From positions 248,001 to 312,000 of the forward strand of contig NC_013959.1 of assembly GCF_000025705.1 (NCBI RefSeq): 64,000 bases of DNA. The letters run 5' to 3'. The notes under the pieces are model-generated. The model did not search any database, was not told where the DNA came from, and saw nothing but the letters and a program-made list of their open reading frames with translations. This document shows positions 46,070-55,962 of this stretch, piece after piece. The translations under genes and the position numbers were made by a program. Origin of the DNA: Sideroxydans lithotrophicus ES-1 (lineage in GTDB: Bacteria; Pseudomonadota; Gammaproteobacteria; Burkholderiales; Gallionellaceae). Numbering within the stretch: position 1 is the first letter of the stretch; each line of letters opens with the position of its first letter.

Positions 46070-46780
46070 TTATTTGTTGTTGGCGTCCAGCGCCTTGTTC
46101 AGATCGGCGGCAGGCATATAGCCGGGGTTGATCACGCCATTGGCAAAGATCAATGCGGGCGTGCCATTCACTCTGAGGCTTTTGCCCAGCGCGAGAACCT
46201 GGGCAATGGGGGCGTCGCACTTGGCTGCCTTGGGCTGCACGCCGTTCAGCATCAGGTCATCCCAGGTCTTGGCCTTGTCGGCGCTGCACCAGATATCCTG
46301 GACCTTTTCCGCCGACCCCTGGAAGATGGGGTAGAGGAACAGGTACAAGGTGACATCGTTCACGTTCTGCAATTCATGCTCCAGCTTCTTGCAGAAGCCG
46401 CAGTTCGGATCGGCGAAATATGCCATCTTGCGGCTGCCGTTGCCCTTGACCTTTTTCACGGCGAGTTCGAGCGGCAGTTTGCTGAAGTCGATGGCGAACA
46501 GTTTTTGCGAGCGCGCCTGGGTGATGTTCTGTCTTCCCTTCAGATCGAACATCTGGCCGTCGATGAGGTATTGCGCGGTCTTGTCGGTATAGAAGATATG
46601 GTCTCCGGTGACCACTTCGTACAGGCCGGGGATCGGAGATTTGTTGACCTGGTCGACCGGGCCGATGAGTTGCTCGTAGTTCTTGATCAGCGTGTCCTTG
46701 ATGGCGGCGGCTGTCTTGTCGGTTTCGGCTGCATGGGCGAGCGAGATGGAGAGCAGGAGTAACAGCAGGGTCTTGAACAT
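46070..46780 (-). CDS. dsbC: Thiol:disulphide interchange protein DsbC
   Basis: 236 aa periplasmic disulphide isomerase. Signal peptide ends at AHA; an N-terminal dimerisation domain precedes a thioredoxin domain with active-site C127-G-F-C130 (FADPNCGFCKKLEHEL) and the cis-Pro loop NGTPALIF. Useful for folding multi-cysteine periplasmic proteins and for cytochrome maturation. Downstream of a Ubi hydroxylase gene on the same strand. Confidence 0.93.
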   Translation of the reverse strand: MFKTLLLLLLSISLAHAAETDKTAAAIKDTLIKNYEQLIGPVDQVNKSPIPGLYEVVTGDHIFYTDKTAQYLIDGQMFDLKGRQNITQARSQKLFAIDFSKLPLELAVKKVKGNGSRKMAYFADPNCGFCKKLEHELQNVNDVTLYLFLYPIFQGSAEKVQDIWCSADKAKTWDDLMLNGVQPKAAKCDAPIAQVLALGKSLRVNGTPALIFANGVINPGYMPAADLNKALDANNK

Positions 46781-46804
46781 TTACAGGGTCCTTGTGGGGA
46801 ATAA

Positions 46805-47959
46805 TCAGTTGAGTGCGTGACGCACCAGCATCTTCTTCAGCGGTACGATCTTGTTGGTCGCGTCGAGACCAATATTGCGCAGCGTGCGCAGCAGCGGATT
46901 GTCGTTGACGAACAGGTTCTTCAGCGTATCCGTGGTGAGTTGCATGGACATTATGTCACTCTGCCGTGCTTGCTCATAGCGGCGCAACAAACGCAGGTCG
47001 CCGCAATCCAGTTCGCCCCGTTGCTGCAGGACTTTCGCCAGTTCGCGTACATCGCGCAGGCCGAGATTGACGCCTTGTCCGGAAAGCGGATGCACATTGT
47101 GCGCCGCATCGCCGACCAGCGCCAGGCGATGCTTGGTCAGGTGCGCAAGGTTCAGCACACGCAGCGCAAAAGCGGCAGGCGGGGTGATGACCTGCAATTC
47201 GCCCAAAGTATGGTTCGAGGCGGCCGATACGCGTGCGCAGAATTCCTCGTGAGTAAGTGCCAACAGCTCGGCTGAATGCTCGGGGCTGACCGACCAGACG
47301 ATGGAGATGTGTTTCCCTGGCAGGGGGAGCAGCGCCAGTATGCCTTCCGGCGTGAACCACTGGTAAGCGATGCCGCGATGGGCTTTGCCGACGCTGAAGT
47401 TGGCGACCACTCCGTGTTGGTGGTACGGAGTGGGGACTTCGGGCATCAGGGTCTGGTGGCGTGCCCAGGAATCGCGCCCGTCTGCGCCGACGATGAGCTT
47501 GGCGCGTATCTCGCGACCGTCCTTCAGTTTGAGCCGGGCGGCATCATCCTGTAACGACATCTCCGCGCATTGGGCAGGTTGTATCAGGGTCAGGTTTTCC
47601 TGTTCGCGCAAACCTTGCCACAGTGCATGCTGTAACAAACGGCTTTCCATGATGAATGCCAATTCGGGTGCGCCGATCTCATAGGCGCTGAAATTCAGCC
47701 TGGCTCCGGTGTCGCCGAACACGCGCATCTCTTCCACCTGCTGCACGCGTGCCAGATCCAGTCGCTGCCAAGCCCCGCATTCTTTTAGAAAATCCGCGTT
47801 GCCGGGGGTGAAGGCATATATACGGCTATCCCACCCGGAATCGGGCTCAGGCAAGGGCTGGCCTTCTATCAAGGCGAGTCGAAGTCCAGTGTTTCTGAGC
47901 GCGGAGGCGAGGCTGGCACCTACCAACCCGCCGCCGATGATCACGATATCGAATTCCAT
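46805..47959 (-). CDS. UbiH/UbiF/COQ6-family FAD monooxygenase
   Basis: 384 aa. Ring hydroxylase of ubiquinone synthesis. FAD-binding IIGGGLVGASLASAL, the VGADGRDSWAR motif and DAAHNVHPLSGQGVNLGL are intact. Which ring position it hydroxylates (UbiH, UbiF, UbiI or UbiM role) cannot be decided by eye. ubiA lies at the right end of the window. Confidence 0.88.
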   Translation of the reverse strand: MEFDIVIIGGGLVGASLASALRNTGLRLALIEGQPLPEPDSGWDSRIYAFTPGNADFLKECGAWQRLDLARVQQVEEMRVFGDTGARLNFSAYEIGAPELAFIMESRLLQHALWQGLREQENLTLIQPAQCAEMSLQDDAARLKLKDGREIRAKLIVGADGRDSWARHQTLMPEVPTPYHQHGVVANFSVGKAHRGIAYQWFTPEGILALLPLPGKHISIVWSVSPEHSAELLALTHEEFCARVSAASNHTLGELQVITPPAAFALRVLNLAHLTKHRLALVGDAAHNVHPLSGQGVNLGLRDVRELAKVLQQRGELDCGDLRLLRRYEQARQSDIMSMQLTTDTLKNLFVNDNPLLRTLRNIGLDATNKIVPLKKMLVRHALN

Positions 47960-48022
47960 GCTGAAACTATGCTTCTCGCAGAAAAATCTGCGAGCATCAT
48001 AGCATGGGCGAGTTGATTAATT

Positions 48023-48028
48023 TATAAT
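48023..48028 (+). promoter_or_regulatory. Probable -10 box of dusB-fis
   Basis: TATAAT within TTAATTTATAATCG, 24 bp before the dusB start; the leader would be very short. Confidence 0.5.
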
Positions 48029-48051
48029 CGCCGCCCCCTTCGGAAATCACC

Positions 48052-49059
48052 ATGCAGATCGGACGCTACAAGCTGAAAAACAACCTCATCGTCGCACCCA
48101 TGGCGGGCGTGACGGACAGGCCTTTCCGCATGCTGTGCAAGCGCATGGGCGCCGGCATGGCGGTGTCCGAGATGGTGGCTTCCAATTCGCTGCTGTACGG
48201 CTCCGAGAAGACCAAGCGCCGCGCCAACCATGAAGGCGAGGTCGATCCGATCTCGGTGCAGATCGTCGGTGCCGACCCGAAGATGCTGGCGCAGGCCGCC
48301 CGCTACAACGTGGACAACGGTGCGCAGATCATCGATATCAACATGGGCTGCCCGGCCAAGAAGATCTGCAACGTCATGGCGGGCTCCGCCTTGATGCAGA
48401 ACGAAAAGCTGGTGGCCGAGATCCTGGAAGAGGTGGTCGGCGCTGTGGAAGTGCCTGTCACCCTGAAGATACGCACCGGCTGGGACAAGAACAACCGCAA
48501 TGCGGTCAACATCGCGCGCATCGCCGAAGCCAGCGGCATCCAGGCGCTGGCCATCCATGGCCGCACCCGCGCCTGCGCCTACACCGGCGACGCCGAGTAC
48601 GACACCATCCGCGCGGTGAAGGCGGAAGTGAACATCCCGGTCATCGCCAACGGCGACATCACCACGCCGGAAAAAGCCCGTTTTGTGCTGCAACATACCG
48701 GTGCCGATGCGGTCATGATCGGGCGCGCCGCACAGGGCCGCCCCTGGCTGTTCCGCGAGATCGAGCATTTCCTGCAGACCGGCACGCACCTGCTTGCGCC
48801 GCATGTCGGCGAGATACAGGACGTGCTGATCGCGCATATGCACGACCTGTACGACTTCTATGGCGAGCACACCGGGCTGCGCGTGGCGCGCAAGCACATC
48901 TCCTGGTACACCAAGGGGCTGACGGGATCTGCCGTGTTCCGCCATCGCATGAACCAGCTGGAGAGCGTGGACGAACAGATGTGCGCAGTGACGGATTTCT
49001 TTGAAGAACAGAAAACAGGCAGCGAAAGACTGCTTTACAAGGGGGAGTTGGCTGCATAA
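48052..49059 (+). CDS. dusB: tRNA-dihydrouridine synthase B
   Basis: 335 aa flavoprotein reducing U17-type uridines in the tRNA D loop. VAPMAGVTDRPFR, DINMGCPAKKICN (catalytic cysteine in CNVMAG region) and the NGDITTPE flavin site are present. The dusB-fis operon is conserved in Proteobacteria. The 103-bp gap to fis contains two GC-rich hairpins (near 49073-49090 and 49097-49115) without T-tracts. Confidence 0.96.
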   Translation: MQIGRYKLKNNLIVAPMAGVTDRPFRMLCKRMGAGMAVSEMVASNSLLYGSEKTKRRANHEGEVDPISVQIVGADPKMLAQAARYNVDNGAQIIDINMGCPAKKICNVMAGSALMQNEKLVAEILEEVVGAVEVPVTLKIRTGWDKNNRNAVNIARIAEASGIQALAIHGRTRACAYTGDAEYDTIRAVKAEVNIPVIANGDITTPEKARFVLQHTGADAVMIGRAAQGRPWLFREIEHFLQTGTHLLAPHVGEIQDVLIAHMHDLYDFYGEHTGLRVARKHISWYTKGLTGSAVFRHRMNQLESVDEQMCAVTDFFEEQKTGSERLLYKGELAA

Positions 49060-49162
49060 GCAGCAAGCAGGGGCCCCGTTAGTCGGGGTAACGCGCGTCC
49101 GTTTGCTCGCGGACACGACACGATGCGCGCAGGGTCAGGGCAGGGAACAACAAGGGGGCAGC

Positions 49163-49417
49163 ATGACTGAAGATTGTGCAATCAACGAGAACGATATCGC
49201 CAAGCATGTGCGCAAGGCGGTGAACGACTATTTCAAGGACCTCGACGGCGAAGAGCCGTCGTGCGGGATATACGACATGGTGATCTGTTGCGCGGAAAAG
49301 CCGCTGATCGAGACCGTGTTGCACCATGCAGGCGGCAACCAGACGCGTGCCGCAGAATTGCTCGGCATCAACCGCAATACGTTGCGCAAGAAGATGCAGG
49401 ATCACCGCATCAAATAA
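49163..49417 (+). CDS. fis: DNA-binding protein Fis
   Basis: 84 aa from 49163, preceded by AAGGGGG; the frame is open upstream into dusB. The C-terminal helix-turn-helix (NQTRAAELLGINRNTLRKKM) is the Fis/NtrC HTH. A nucleoid protein and growth-phase regulator; slightly shorter than the enterobacterial 98 aa, as usual in Betaproteobacteria. A hairpin GGCGCGA/TCGCGCC (49429-49447) follows without a T-tract. Confidence 0.93.
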   Translation: MTEDCAINENDIAKHVRKAVNDYFKDLDGEEPSCGIYDMVICCAEKPLIETVLHHAGGNQTRAAELLGINRNTLRKKMQDHRIK

Positions 49418-49504
49418 AACCTGTTTTCGGCGCGATTCTTTCGCGCCCTGTCCGGTTTGGCAATTTGAATTTCCACAGATTCCATCATTAAAGAAAGAAT
49501 CCAG

Positions 49505-51067
49505 ATGACCATCACACAAGCACTCATCAGCGTGTCGGATAAATCCGGCATCCTTGAATTCGCCAGGGGGCTGAACGAGCTCGGCGTGAAGATACTTTCC
49601 ACCGGCGGCACCGCCAAGCTGCTCGCCGACAACGGTGTGCCCTGCACGGAAGTGGCCGACTACACCGGCTTCCCCGAGATGCTGGACGGGCGCGTGAAGA
49701 CGCTGCAGCCGAAAGTGCACGCCGGCATCCTGGCGCGGCGCGACCTGCCCAAGCATGTCGCCACGCTGAAGAAGCACGACATCCCGACCATCGACCTGGT
49801 GGTGGTGAACCTGTACCCGTTCGCGGCGACCATCGCCAAGCCCGGCTGCACGCTGGAAGATGCCATCGAGAACATCGATATCGGCGGGCCTACGATGGTG
49901 CGTTCCGCGGCCAAGAACCACGCGCATGTCGCTATCGTCACCGACCCTGCCGATTACGCCGACGTGCTGGCCGAGATGCAGACCAACAAGGGCGAAGTCT
50001 CGGCCGCCACCAAGTTCGACCTGGCCAAGAAAGCGTTCTCGCACACCGCCGCCTACGACAGCATGATCAGCAACTACCTCACCGCGATCAACAGCGACGG
50101 CAGCAAGAGCGACTTCCCGGCGCAGATCAACTTCAACTTCGCCAAGGTGCAGGAGATGCGCTACGGCGAGAACCCGCATCAGCAGGCGGCGTTCTACCGC
50201 GACCTCGTGCCGCTGGTGGGCGGCATCTCCGGCTACACCCAGCTGCAGGGCAAGGAGCTTTCCTACAACAACATCGGCGATGCCGATGCGGCGTGGGAAC
50301 TGGTCAAAACCTTCGATCAGCCCGCTTGCGTCATCGTCAAGCACGCCAACCCCTGCGGCGTTGCCATCGCCGACACGCCGTTGAATGCCTACAAGCTGGC
50401 CTACGCCACCGACAGCACTTCCGCATTCGGCGGCATCATCGCCTTCAACCGCGAACTGGATGAGGCTTCCGCTGCGCAGATCACCGCCAACCAGTTCGTC
50501 GAGCTCATCATCGCGCCAAGCGCCACCGAAGCCGCGCTGAAAGTGACTGCTGCCAAGCAGAACGTGCGCGTGCTCACCGTGCCGCTGTCCAATGCGCACA
50601 ACCAATATGACGTGAAGCGCGTGGGTGGCGGCCTGCTGGTGCAGACGCCGGATGCGCTCAACGTGCAGGCGTCGCAACTCAAAGTCGTAACCAAGGTGCA
50701 GCCGACCAAGGAACAACTGACCGACCTGCTGTTCGCCTGGCGCGTGGCAAAGTATGTGAAGTCGAACGCCATCGTGTTCTGCAAGGACGGCCAGACGCTG
50801 GGCGTCGGCGCCGGTCAGATGAGCCGCGTGGATTCCACCCGCATCGCCAGTATCAAGGCGCAGAACGCCGGCCTGAGCCTGACTGGTTCCGTCGTCGCTT
50901 CCGATGCGTTCTTCCCGTTCCGCGACGGCGTGGACGTGCTGGCGACAGCCGGTGCCAAGGCCGTCATCCAGCCGGGCGGCTCGATGCGCGACGAGGAAGT
51001 CATTGCCGCGGCGGACGAGCATGGGTTGGCGATGGTGTTTACCGGTTACCGCCACTTCAGGCATTAA
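49505..51067 (+). CDS. purH: Bifunctional AICAR transformylase / IMP cyclohydrolase
   Basis: 520 aa. It catalyses the last two steps of de novo IMP synthesis. N-terminal cyclohydrolase (MGS-like) domain with [13 protein letters not shown] and [16 protein letters not shown]-terminal transformylase domain with [10 protein letters not shown] and [12 protein letters not shown]. Followed by purD after a repeat-filled 122-bp gap. Confidence 0.97.
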   Translation: MTITQALISVSDKSGILEFARGLNELGVKILSTGGTAKLLADNGVPCTEVADYTGFPEMLDGRVKTLQPKVHAGILARRDLPKHVATLKKHDIPTIDLVVVNLYPFAATIAKPGCTLEDAIENIDIGGPTMVRSAAKNHAHVAIVTDPADYADVLAEMQTNKGEVSAATKFDLAKKAFSHTAAYDSMISNYLTAINSDGSKSDFPAQINFNFAKVQEMRYGENPHQQAAFYRDLVPLVGGISGYTQLQGKELSYNNIGDADAAWELVKTFDQPACVIVKHANPCGVAIADTPLNAYKLAYATDSTSAFGGIIAFNRELDEASAAQITANQFVELIIAPSATEAALKVTAAKQNVRVLTVPLSNAHNQYDVKRVGGGLLVQTPDALNVQASQLKVVTKVQPTKEQLTDLLFAWRVAKYVKSNAIVFCKDGQTLGVGAGQMSRVDSTRIASIKAQNAGLSLTGSVVASDAFFPFRDGVDVLATAGAKAVIQPGGSMRDEEVIAAADEHGLAMVFTGYRHFRH

Positions 51068-51074
51068 TCAGACT

Positions 51075-51163
51075 CCCCTCTCCCGCAAGCGGGAGAGGGG
51101 GCGGGGGAGAGGGAACGCACCATATCACCCTCTCCCCAACCCTCCCCCTCCAGGGGGAGGGGG
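51075..51163. repeat. Mosaic palindromic repeat (CCCTCTCCC family), copy 1
   Basis: Three nested or tandem palindromes: CCCCTCTCCCGC/GCGGGAGAGGGG (51075-51100), GGGGAGAGGG/CCCTCTCCCC (51104-51137), CCTCCCCC/GGGGGAGG (51141-51160). It fills the purH-purD gap. The same family occurs at 54009-54098. Confidence 0.85.
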
Positions 51164-51189
51164 TTGCAGCGATATTCTTTGAGGTAAGC

Positions 51190-52461
51190 ATGAAAATATT
51201 AGTCATCGGTAACGGTGGTCGCGAACACGCATTGGCATGGCGTCTGGCACAGGGCGCCAAGGTGCAGAAGGTGTACGTTGCGCCGGGCAATGCTGGTACG
51301 GCGCTGGAAGAGGGCGTCGAGAACGTCGCCATCACTGCCATCCCCGAGCTCATCGAGTTCGTTAAGCGCGAGAACATCGAGCTCACCGTGGTCGGCCCCG
51401 AGGCGCCACTGGCGGCGGGCGTGGTGGATGCGTTCCGCGCGGCCGGGCTGAAGATCTTCGGCCCGACCAAGGCGGCAGCGCAACTCGAATCCTCCAAGGA
51501 CTTCGCCAAGCGCTTCATGACGCGCCACAACATCCCCACGGCGTTCTTCGAGACCTTCAGCGACATCGCCGCTGCCAAGGCCTACGTCGAGAAGCACGGC
51601 GCCCCCATCGTCATCAAGGCCGATGGTCTGGCAGCGGGCAAGGGCGTGGTGGTGGCGATGAGCAAGGACGAGGCGTTCGCTGCCATCGACATGATGTTGT
51701 CCGACAACAAGCTCGGCGATGCCGGTGCGCGCGTGGTGATCGAAGAATTCCTCGCGGGCGAAGAGGCCAGTTTCATCGTCATGGTCGACGGCAAGAACGT
51801 GCTGGCCATGGCGACCAGCCAGGACCATAAGCGACTGCTGGACGGCGATAATGGCCCCAACACCGGCGGCATGGGGGCTTATTCTCCCGCACCGGTGGTC
51901 ACGCCGACCATATACGCAAAAGTATTGCGCGAAGTGATCCTGCCCGTGGTGCGCGGCATGGAAAGCGAAGGCATCATATATACCGGTTTCCTTTATGCGG
52001 GCCTGATGATCTCGCCAGATGGTGGCCTCAAGGTGCTGGAATTCAACTGCCGCATGGGTGACCCCGAGACACAGCCGATCATGCTGCGCCTGAAGAGCGA
52101 TTTCGCCGCCATCGTCGAGCACGCCATCAATGGCACGCTCGACAAGGTGGAAGCCGAATGGGATAAACGCACCGCGCTCGGTATCGTGATGGCCGCGGCC
52201 AACTATCCCGAGACACCGCGCAAGGGCGATGTCATCACAGGGCTGCCGAAGAAGCTGGAGGATGCGCATGTATTCCATGCCGGCACCACCATGCAGGACG
52301 GCAAGGTGATCACCAACGGCGGGCGTGTGCTGTGCGTGGTGGCTCTCGGCGACATGGTGAAGCGTGCACAGCAACGTGCCTACGAGATTGCCGATACCAT
52401 CCATTTCGATGGGCAGCAGATGCGCCGCGATATCGGCTACCGCGCCATCGGGCGGAAATAG
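51190..52461 (+). CDS. purD: Phosphoribosylamine-glycine ligase
   Basis: 423 aa ATP-grasp enzyme making GAR in purine synthesis. VIGNGGREHALAWRLAQ, the ATP-grasp APIVIKADGLAAGKGV, SQDHKRLLDGDNGPNTGGMGAYSP and EFNCRMGDPETQ blocks are complete. tsaC begins 37 bp downstream. Confidence 0.97.
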   Translation: MKILVIGNGGREHALAWRLAQGAKVQKVYVAPGNAGTALEEGVENVAITAIPELIEFVKRENIELTVVGPEAPLAAGVVDAFRAAGLKIFGPTKAAAQLESSKDFAKRFMTRHNIPTAFFETFSDIAAAKAYVEKHGAPIVIKADGLAAGKGVVVAMSKDEAFAAIDMMLSDNKLGDAGARVVIEEFLAGEEASFIVMVDGKNVLAMATSQDHKRLLDGDNGPNTGGMGAYSPAPVVTPTIYAKVLREVILPVVRGMESEGIIYTGFLYAGLMISPDGGLKVLEFNCRMGDPETQPIMLRLKSDFAAIVEHAINGTLDKVEAEWDKRTALGIVMAAANYPETPRKGDVITGLPKKLEDAHVFHAGTTMQDGKVITNGGRVLCVVALGDMVKRAQQRAYEIADTIHFDGQQMRRDIGYRAIGRK

Positions 52462-52498
52462 GCTCCAGACCTGTCGGTCTCGAGCATTGGGGCAGCAA

Positions 52499-53056
52499 GT
52501 GCAACGCGAAACCTACTCATCCCGTCAACTTGCTGCCTACCTCAAGCGCGGCGGCCTCATCGCCTACCCGACCGAATCCTGCTACGGACTCGGATGCGAT
52601 CCCGCCAACCGTGCAGCAGTATTGCGCCTGCTCAAGCTCAAGCGGCGCCCGCAACGCAAAGGCCTCATTCTCATTGCATCGCACTATCGCCAGGTCGCAC
52701 GCTATCTGCAGCCTCTGGCTCCTGCCGATCAAGCAAGATTGCAACACGAGGGGGCGCAAGCCGTCACGTACCTGATGCCGGTTCGCTCTTCGGCACCGCG
52801 CTGGTTGCGCGGCACGCACGACACGCTGGCGGTGCGGCTCACTGCCCATCCTTTTGCCAGACAGCTATGCCGCAGTGCAGACAGTGCCCTGGTATCCACC
52901 AGCGCCAACCGCAGCGGGCAACGTCCGGCGAAGACCTATGCCGACTGCCGGCGTCTGTTTGGAAACAAGGTATGGGTACTGCGCGGGCGGGTGGGGAAGC
53001 GCAAACAACCTTCCACGATACGCGCGTGGTCGGATGGTAAAATCATCCGCAAATAG
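52499..53056 (+). CDS. tsaC: Threonylcarbamoyl-AMP synthase (YrdC/Sua5 family)
   Basis: 185 aa. It forms threonylcarbamoyl-AMP for the t6A37 modification of ANN-decoding tRNAs. [17 protein letters not shown] and the STSANRSGQ motif identify the family. The start is the GTG at 52499, with GGGG 6 nt upstream; the frame is open further up inside purD but family alignment begins here. hemF starts 28 bp later. Confidence 0.9.
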   Translation: MQRETYSSRQLAAYLKRGGLIAYPTESCYGLGCDPANRAAVLRLLKLKRRPQRKGLILIASHYRQVARYLQPLAPADQARLQHEGAQAVTYLMPVRSSAPRWLRGTHDTLAVRLTAHPFARQLCRSADSALVSTSANRSGQRPAKTYADCRRLFGNKVWVLRGRVGKRKQPSTIRAWSDGKIIRK

Positions 53057-53084
53057 AACAATTACGATTCAATCAGGAGAGAAC

Positions 53085-53999
53085 ATGGATAGCGCAGCCG
53101 TAAAGGAATACCTGCTCGAATTGCAGGAACTCATCGTCGATCGTCTGGAGCAAGTGGACGGCAAGAAATTCCTGCGCGACAAGTGGGAGCGGGCAACAGG
53201 CAGCGGCGGCATCGGCAAGGGCGAAGGCATCAGCTGCATCATCGAGGAAGGCAATGTGCTGGAACGCGGCGGCGTGGCGTTCTCGCATGTGCAGGGCGAC
53301 AAGATGCCGGCTTCCGCCACGGCGCACCGCCCGGAACTGGCCGGCTGCAGCTGGGAGGCGATGGGCGTGTCGCTGGTGATGCATCCGCGCAACCCGTATG
53401 CGCCGACCTCGCACGCCAACGTGCGCATGTTCATGGCGCACAAGCCAGACGGCGACAAGGTGTTCTGGTTCGGCGGCGGCATGGACCTCACGCCCTATTA
53501 CGGTTTCGAGGAAGACGCGGTGCATTTCCACCAGATCTGCAAGAATTCGCTGGCTCCGTTCGATCCCAAGCTGCACCCGAAATTCAAGAAGTGGTGCGAC
53601 GACTATTTCTTCCTCAAGCACCGCAGCGAACCGCGCGGCGTGGGCGGCATCTTCTTCGACGACATGAGCGAGCCTGACTTCGACACCGCCTTCGCCATCC
53701 AGCAGAGCGTCGGCGACCACTACCTGTCTGCCTACGTGCCGCTGCTGGAAAAGCGCAAGGACACACCCTATGGCGAACGCGAGCGCGACTTCCAGCTCTA
53801 TCGCCGCGGCCGCTATGTCGAGTTCAACCTGGTCATCGACCGCGGCACCATCTTCGGCCTGCAGTCGAACGGGCGCACCGAATCCATCCTGCTGTCCATG
53901 CCGCCGCTGGTGAAATGGCGCTACGACTGGCACCCGGAAAAAGGCACGCCGGAAGCCGAGCTGTACGACAAGTATCTGGTGCCCAAGGATTGGGTGTAA
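53085..53999 (+). CDS. hemF: Oxygen-dependent coproporphyrinogen-III oxidase
   Basis: 304 aa from 53085 with SD AGGAG; the open frame upstream is not coding. It decarboxylates coproporphyrinogen III using O2. Signature blocks [34 protein letters not shown] and [15 protein letters not shown] are intact. The aerobic enzyme fits a microaerobic to aerobic lifestyle. Confidence 0.97.
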   Translation: MDSAAVKEYLLELQELIVDRLEQVDGKKFLRDKWERATGSGGIGKGEGISCIIEEGNVLERGGVAFSHVQGDKMPASATAHRPELAGCSWEAMGVSLVMHPRNPYAPTSHANVRMFMAHKPDGDKVFWFGGGMDLTPYYGFEEDAVHFHQICKNSLAPFDPKLHPKFKKWCDDYFFLKHRSEPRGVGGIFFDDMSEPDFDTAFAIQQSVGDHYLSAYVPLLEKRKDTPYGERERDFQLYRRGRYVEFNLVIDRGTIFGLQSNGRTESILLSMPPLVKWRYDWHPEKGTPEAELYDKYLVPKDWV

Positions 54000-54008
54000 G
54001 TTTCCATT

Positions 54009-54098
54009 CCCTCTCCCCATGGGAGAGGGCTAGGGTGAGGGAGTAACCGTTGCGGCGAAAGCCCTCACCCCAACCCCTCTCCCGGAAAGAGAGGGGCA
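54009..54098. repeat. Mosaic palindromic repeat (CCCTCTCCC family), copy 2
   Basis: CCCTCTCCC/GGGAGAGGG (54009-54029), GGGTGAGGG/CCCTCACCC (54033-54070) and CCCCTCTC/GAGAGGGG (54074-54096). Same family as 51075-51163. It lies between hemF and a methyltransferase gene and contains no T-tract. Confidence 0.85.
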
Positions 54099-54115
54099 TT
54101 GATAGGGAGGTCGCC

Positions 54116-54751
54116 ATGCAACCTGGTAAAGAACATTGGGAAGCCGTCTATACGACGAAAGCCACCGACGAGGTGAGCTGGTTCCAGCCGCATGCGCAGC
54201 TATCGCTGGATCTGATCAAGGCAGCCACTGCTGACAAAGACGCAGGCATCATCGATGTCGGCGGAGGCGCCTCCACGCTGGTGGACGACCTGCTGGCAGA
54301 GGGGTACCGCGACCTGACGGTGCTCGATCTTTCCGCCGCCGCGCTGCACGCGGCGCGCCAGCGTCTCGGCGCGCAGGAAAGCATGGTGCGCTGGATCGAG
54401 GCGGACATCACCGAAGTCGACCTGCCTGCCAAGCGTTACGATATCTGGCACGACCGCGCCGTGTTCCACTTCCTGACCACCCAGCAGCAACGCGATGCTT
54501 ACGTGCGCACCGTGTTCAACGCGGTCAAGCCAGGCGGACATGTCATCGTCGCCACCTTCGCCGAGGACGGCCCGCTGCAATGCAGCGGCCTGCCGGTGAT
54601 GCGCTACCGTGCGGACGAGTTGCACGACGAGTTCGGCGATGCGTTCACCCTGTTGAAGCACCAGAAGGAAGAGCATCACACGCCGTCCGGCAAGGTGCAG
54701 CAGTTCGTGTATTGCTACTGCCGGCGCATCAGCTGGAGCGGCAATTCCTGA
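54116..54751 (+). CDS. Class I SAM-dependent methyltransferase
   Basis: 211 aa. Start 54116 with GGGAGG 5 nt upstream; the open frame before it runs through the repeat. Motif I is IIDVGGGASTLVDDLL, motif II VRWIEADITEVDLP, with KPGGHVIVATF as motif III. The family resembles Tellurite/thiol-type methyltransferases (HWEAVYTTKATDEVSWFQPH), but the substrate is unknown. Confidence 0.85.
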   Translation: MQPGKEHWEAVYTTKATDEVSWFQPHAQLSLDLIKAATADKDAGIIDVGGGASTLVDDLLAEGYRDLTVLDLSAAALHAARQRLGAQESMVRWIEADITEVDLPAKRYDIWHDRAVFHFLTTQQQRDAYVRTVFNAVKPGGHVIVATFAEDGPLQCSGLPVMRYRADELHDEFGDAFTLLKHQKEEHHTPSGKVQQFVYCYCRRISWSGNS

Positions 54752-54787
54752 TGTCGAACTGATCGTTCGTTTCGTTTGGATCCGCAA

Positions 54788-55036
54788 ATGACCGTACAGA
54801 AAAAAGACCTGGAACTGCGGCTTGAATCCTTGCTGACCTGCCCGGAGTGCGGTCATGCGGAGTTGTTGACCATGCCCACCGATGCCTGCCAGTGGTTCTA
54901 CCAATGCCCCAGCTGCAATGCCTTGCTCAAGCCCAAGCCGGGCGACTGCTGCGTGTTCTGTTCCTATGGCGATGTGCCCTGTCCGCCGATTCAAGCGGGC
55001 CGCGAAGATTGCTGCAAGTCGGATGGCCGCAAATAG
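54788..55036 (+). CDS. Small double-cysteine zinc-ribbon protein (GDCC-type)
   Basis: 82 aa. CPECG and CPSC form a zinc ribbon, followed by a GDCCVFCSYGDVPCPPIQ block. I recall short proteins annotated with a GDCCVxC(F) domain near mercury or heavy-metal functions; the family role is not established and the metal link is only a recollection. A TTG 4 codons upstream is an alternative start. Confidence 0.7.
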   Translation: MTVQKKDLELRLESLLTCPECGHAELLTMPTDACQWFYQCPSCNALLKPKPGDCCVFCSYGDVPCPPIQAGREDCCKSDGRK

Positions 55037-55169
55037 ACTGATCAACCGCATGGTTGTGCATGGCGATTGCTGAACTATTTGCCGCTGCCAAAATCGAACC
55101 GGTAAAGCTGATCTGAATCGTACGCGGCGCCGCATGCCTGTTTGCGGTTTGATGGCAGCGGAGGTCACC

Positions 55170-55937
55170 ATGCAAAAAAATCTTTCTGCAACGTCGGAGG
55201 CCGACAGTTTCGTTACCGCCTGCGAAGAGTGCGGGACTGCGTCACACGAGCGCCAGTATGTCCGCATCCTCAATCGTCACACCTGCGAACATTGCCTGCT
55301 GGATTCGCGCAAGCGCAGCGGCGGACTGGAAACGGAGCCCTATGAGAAGTTCGTCGAGTCCCTTGCCGAAGCGCTGGACCTGAGGGAGAAAGAGACCGGG
55401 CTGCATTCCAAGCGGGTCGCGACGCACACCTTGCTGCTGGCGACGCATCACTACAAGAAAGTGACCGATCTGCGCGAAGTCTATTGGGGCAGCCTGCTCC
55501 ACGACATCGGCAAGATCGGTGTGCCGGACGCGATACTCCTCAAGCCAGGCAAGCTGTCGGATGAGGAATGGAAGATCATGCAGGAACACCCGCGCAATGG
55601 ACATCGCATCCTGCAGAACCTGCCTTTCCTGTCCATGGCATCCAATATCGTGCTGTGCCACGAGGAGCGTTTCGACGGCTCGGGCTATCCGGCTGGTCTC
55701 AAGGGCGAAGAGATCCCGCTGGCAGCCAGGCTGTTCGCGGTCATCGATACCCTCGATGCCATGACATTCGATCGTCCCTACCGCAAAGGCCTTCCTTTCG
55801 ATACCGCCAAGGCCGAGATCATCCGCATGGCCGGGAGCCAGTTCGATCCCAGGGCGGTGGAGAGCTTCCTGCGCGAGGAGCAAGCGCTGCGGGAAATGAC
55901 CGACATGGAATACCCGGCAGCGCACTTCGGCAAATGA
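55170..55937 (+). CDS. HD-GYP phosphodiesterase with N-terminal zinc finger
   Basis: 255 aa from 55170 (GGAGG 5 nt upstream). C18, C21, C39 and C42 form a likely zinc knuckle (ACEECG; CEHC). The HD-GYP domain has HD at 111-112 (HDIGKIGVPD) and ERFDGSGYPAGL with GYP at 172-174. The usual HHE metal motif reads CHE (C163, H164), so one metal ligand is changed and activity on c-di-GMP may be altered. No receiver or TM region is present. Confidence 0.88.
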   Translation: MQKNLSATSEADSFVTACEECGTASHERQYVRILNRHTCEHCLLDSRKRSGGLETEPYEKFVESLAEALDLREKETGLHSKRVATHTLLLATHHYKKVTDLREVYWGSLLHDIGKIGVPDAILLKPGKLSDEEWKIMQEHPRNGHRILQNLPFLSMASNIVLCHEERFDGSGYPAGLKGEEIPLAARLFAVIDTLDAMTFDRPYRKGLPFDTAKAEIIRMAGSQFDPRAVESFLREEQALREMTDMEYPAAHFGK

Positions 55938-55962
55938 GGTAACGGCAGAAGCGTTTTCAGCT

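Noticed and set aside
51075-51163. CRISPR-like repeats
   Set aside because: Palindromes vary in sequence and spacing with no spacers; they match a dispersed repeat family instead.
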